Assembly (NCBI GenBank): GCA_937901745.1
Contig: CALGSZ010000110.1
Coordinates: forward strand, 1-32,990
Direction of reading: 5' to 3'
Length of the DNA stretch: 32,990 nucleotides
From: an uncultured Chloroflexota bacterium
Lineage (GTDB): Bacteria > Chloroflexota > Chloroflexia > Thermomicrobiales > UBA6265
Under the pieces are notes generated by a model. That model searched no databases, was not told the DNA's origin, and was given only the letters and a program-made list of their open reading frames with translations. The position numbers and the translations under genes were made by a program. Shown piece by piece: positions 31,216-32,990 of this stretch. How positions within the stretch are numbered: position 1 is the first letter of the stretch; the number at the start of each line of letters is the position of its first letter.

Positions 31216-32928
31216 ATGAACGAGCCGCCTCTGCCCGCCCCGCCGCTTCCGGTCGAGCGTTACGCCCGGCCGCTTCTCTCTTCCGAGACCATTTCCCGTC
31301 TCCCGCGCCAGACATTTGATGTCGTTGTTGTCGGCGCGGGCATCGCCGGGCTCACCTTCGTCCTGCACTTGCCGCCCGAGTGGCGGGTCGCGCTCCTCAC
31401 CAAAGGCGCACTTGGCGAGAGCAATACACGCTATGCGCAAGGCGGTCTCTCCGCCGCCATCGGCCCGGACGACTCGCCCGATCTCCACGAGGCGGACACC
31501 CTCGCCGCGGGCGCCGGTCTTTGCGATCCCGATGCCGTCCATGCCCTCGTCGCGAGCGCGCCTCCTGCCGTCGCCTGGCTGATCGGTCTCGGCACACGCT
31601 TCGACCGCGACCCGCGAACCGGCGAAGTCGCGCTCGGCCGCGAGGCCGCCCATTCCCGCCGCCGCGTCCTCCATGCCGGCGGCGACGCGACAGGCGCCGA
31701 AATCGAGCGCGCCCTCGTCGCTGCTGTTCGCTCCCGGCCCGGCGTCACCGTCTTCGACCATGCTTTCGCGCTCGATCTTATCGTCGAATCGGGGCGTTGC
31801 CGTGGCCTCGTCGCGGAGCTACCCGAGGAAGGCGCCAGCAGGCTCGTCCGGCTCGAATCCGGCGCGGTCGTGATCGCGGCGGGCGGCATCGGCCAACTCT
31901 GGGCCGTCACCTCGAATCCCGCCGGCGCCACCGCCGACGGGCTGGCAATGGCGCTGCGAGCCGGCGTCGCCGTCGCCGATCTCGAATTCGTCCAGTTTCA
32001 CCCGACCGTCCTCGCCCTCCCGGACACGACGCCCTTCCTTATTTCCGAGGCCGTCCGCGGCGAGGGCGCGTACTTGCGGAGCCGCGACGGCACGCGCTTC
32101 ATGGCGGAGCTCCACCCGCTGGCTGAGCTCGCCCCGCGCGATATCGTTGCGCGCGGCATCCAGCGGCAGATGGCATTGGACGGCGCCGATCACGTCTATC
32201 TCGACCTCCGCCACCTCGATGCCGAAACCGTCCGCTCCCGCTTCCCGACCATCGCCAGCGCCCTTGCGGAGCGTGGCCTCGATCTGGCGACCGACCTCAT
32301 CCCGGTCGCCCCGGCTGCGCACTACTTCATGGGCGGGATTGTCGCCGGCACGAACGGCGCGACGAGCCTGCCAGGCCTGCTCGCGATCGGCGAAGCGTCC
32401 TGCACCGGCGTCCACGGCGCGAACCGGCTGGCGAGCAATTCCCTGCTCGAAGGGCTCGTTTTCGGCATCGAGTCGGCCCTGCACTTGGCGACCCACGGCC
32501 TGCCACGCCCGACCGATCCCACGCCGAACGAGGTGCCCTCACCTGCGCCATCACCCGAGCCTGTCAGCGCGGCGCCCTCGCTCGCCGGCGCCCGCGCCAC
32601 CGTCCAACGCACGATGAGCCGCTACGTCGGCGTCAGCCGCGATGCGGAGGGCCTGCGCTGCGCCGCCGAGGAAATCGAGCGCATCCTGACCGAGCTGGAG
32701 CCAGCGACTTCCGCGAGCCGCGCCGAATGGGAGCTGCGCAATATGGCTCTCGCGGCCGCCGCCATCGTCAGCGCTGCCACCCTCCGCGAAGAGAGCCGCG
32801 GCGCCCATTTCCGGAGCGATTTCCCAGAACGGAATCCCCAGCTTGCCGGCTGCCACCTTGCCTTCGGCGGCTCCGCCGGCCCGACCTGGCGCTACACCAC
32901 GCTCCCCCGCGCCCGCGACGCCTCGTAA
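31216..32928 (+). CDS. nadB: L-aspartate oxidase
   Basis: A 570-residue FAD enzyme oxidising L-aspartate to iminoaspartate, the first step of de novo NAD synthesis, which NadA (quinolinate synthase) then uses. The dinucleotide fold is VVVGAGIAGL (GxGxxG at 40-45). NadB marks are NTRYAQGGLSAAIGPDDS, HSRRRVLHAGGDATG, FVQFHPTVL, HYFMGGIV and the flavin-contact ending GVHGANRLASNSLLEGLVFG. A helical C-terminal domain follows an Ala/Pro/Ser-rich linker (about residues 430-460). Succinate dehydrogenase subunits share the fold but lack these motif variants. nadA and nadC are not in the window and may lie beyond the right edge. Confidence 0.95.
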   Translation: MNEPPLPAPPLPVERYARPLLSSETISRLPRQTFDVVVVGAGIAGLTFVLHLPPEWRVALLTKGALGESNTRYAQGGLSAAIGPDDSPDLHEADTLAAGAGLCDPDAVHALVASAPPAVAWLIGLGTRFDRDPRTGEVALGREAAHSRRRVLHAGGDATGAEIERALVAAVRSRPGVTVFDHAFALDLIVESGRCRGLVAELPEEGASRLVRLESGAVVIAAGGIGQLWAVTSNPAGATADGLAMALRAGVAVADLEFVQFHPTVLALPDTTPFLISEAVRGEGAYLRSRDGTRFMAELHPLAELAPRDIVARGIQRQMALDGADHVYLDLRHLDAETVRSRFPTIASALAERGLDLATDLIPVAPAAHYFMGGIVAGTNGATSLPGLLAIGEASCTGVHGANRLASNSLLEGLVFGIESALHLATHGLPRPTDPTPNEVPSPAPSPEPVSAAPSLAGARATVQRTMSRYVGVSRDAEGLRCAAEEIERILTELEPATSASRAEWELRNMALAAAAIVSAATLREESRGAHFRSDFPERNPQLAGCHLAFGGSAGPTWRYTTLPRARDAS

Positions 32929-32990
32929 CTCCCGCTCGCGATGGCCGTGCCGCCACCAGCTCTGGCATGATTCCGCCGGACGGCTTCCCT

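Noticed and set aside
32967..32990. Start of another plus-strand gene at the right edge (ATG at 32967)
   Set aside because: Only eight codons are visible and there is no ribosome site, so it cannot be supported.

Overview
The window looks like a chromosomal segment of a GC-rich bacterium of the phylum Chloroflexota, most likely the Thermomicrobia/Sphaerobacter lineage. This is inferred from protein character and codon use. No rRNA or other phylogenetic marker is present, so the placement is moderate confidence. I see no tRNA, rRNA, CRISPR array, phage gene or transposase. Apart from one gene cut by the left edge, every recognised gene appears intact.

Layout. (1) 1-3.6 kb holds housekeeping genes: the tail of an unknown gene, a flavin-reductase/GT4 glycosyltransferase pair on the minus strand, a divergent thioredoxin gene, a DedA membrane protein and a PPOX-type flavoprotein. 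(2) 3.8-15.0 kb is a tightly overlapped minus-strand division and cell-wall (dcw) cluster, read mraZ-rsmH-murF-mraY-murD-murC-murB-ddl-ftsZ-nrdR. It lacks the usual ftsL, ftsI, murE, ftsW, murG, ftsQ and ftsA, and ends with the ribonucleotide-reductase repressor gene nrdR. Its promoter region carries three 10-bp MraZ-type TGGGN repeats between two perfect DnaA boxes. (3) 15.3-18.4 kb, plus strand: an 83-residue orphan protein divergent from mraZ, a bactofilin-like membrane protein and a membrane-anchored S33-type hydrolase, closed by a strong bidirectional terminator. (4) 18.5-28.3 kb, minus strand: an apparent ten-gene transcription unit. A branched-chain-amino-acid-type ABC transporter (livK-H-M-G-F) is followed by a double-stranded beta-helix (cupin) enzyme, a ureohydrolase, a GNAT acetyltransferase, an SDR dehydrogenase and an enolase-superfamily dehydratase. 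A near-consensus promoter precedes livK. (5) 28.7-32.9 kb, plus strand: an unknown 182-residue protein, adenine deaminase and L-aspartate oxidase (first enzyme of NAD synthesis).

How it fits together. Region 2 makes the UDP-MurNAc-pentapeptide/lipid I pathway enzymes and FtsZ, and the operator layout suggests joint control by MraZ and the replication initiator DnaA. Region 4 looks like an uptake-plus-catabolism locus whose substrate I cannot name. The enzyme set points to a nitrogen-containing (guanidino, amidino or amino) compound or an acid derived from it, and this is the best candidate for an undescribed pathway here. The most checkable sequence-level observations are the mraZ control region, the gene losses in the dcw cluster, the palindrome over the trxA promoter, and the intercistronic hairpins of the liv operon.
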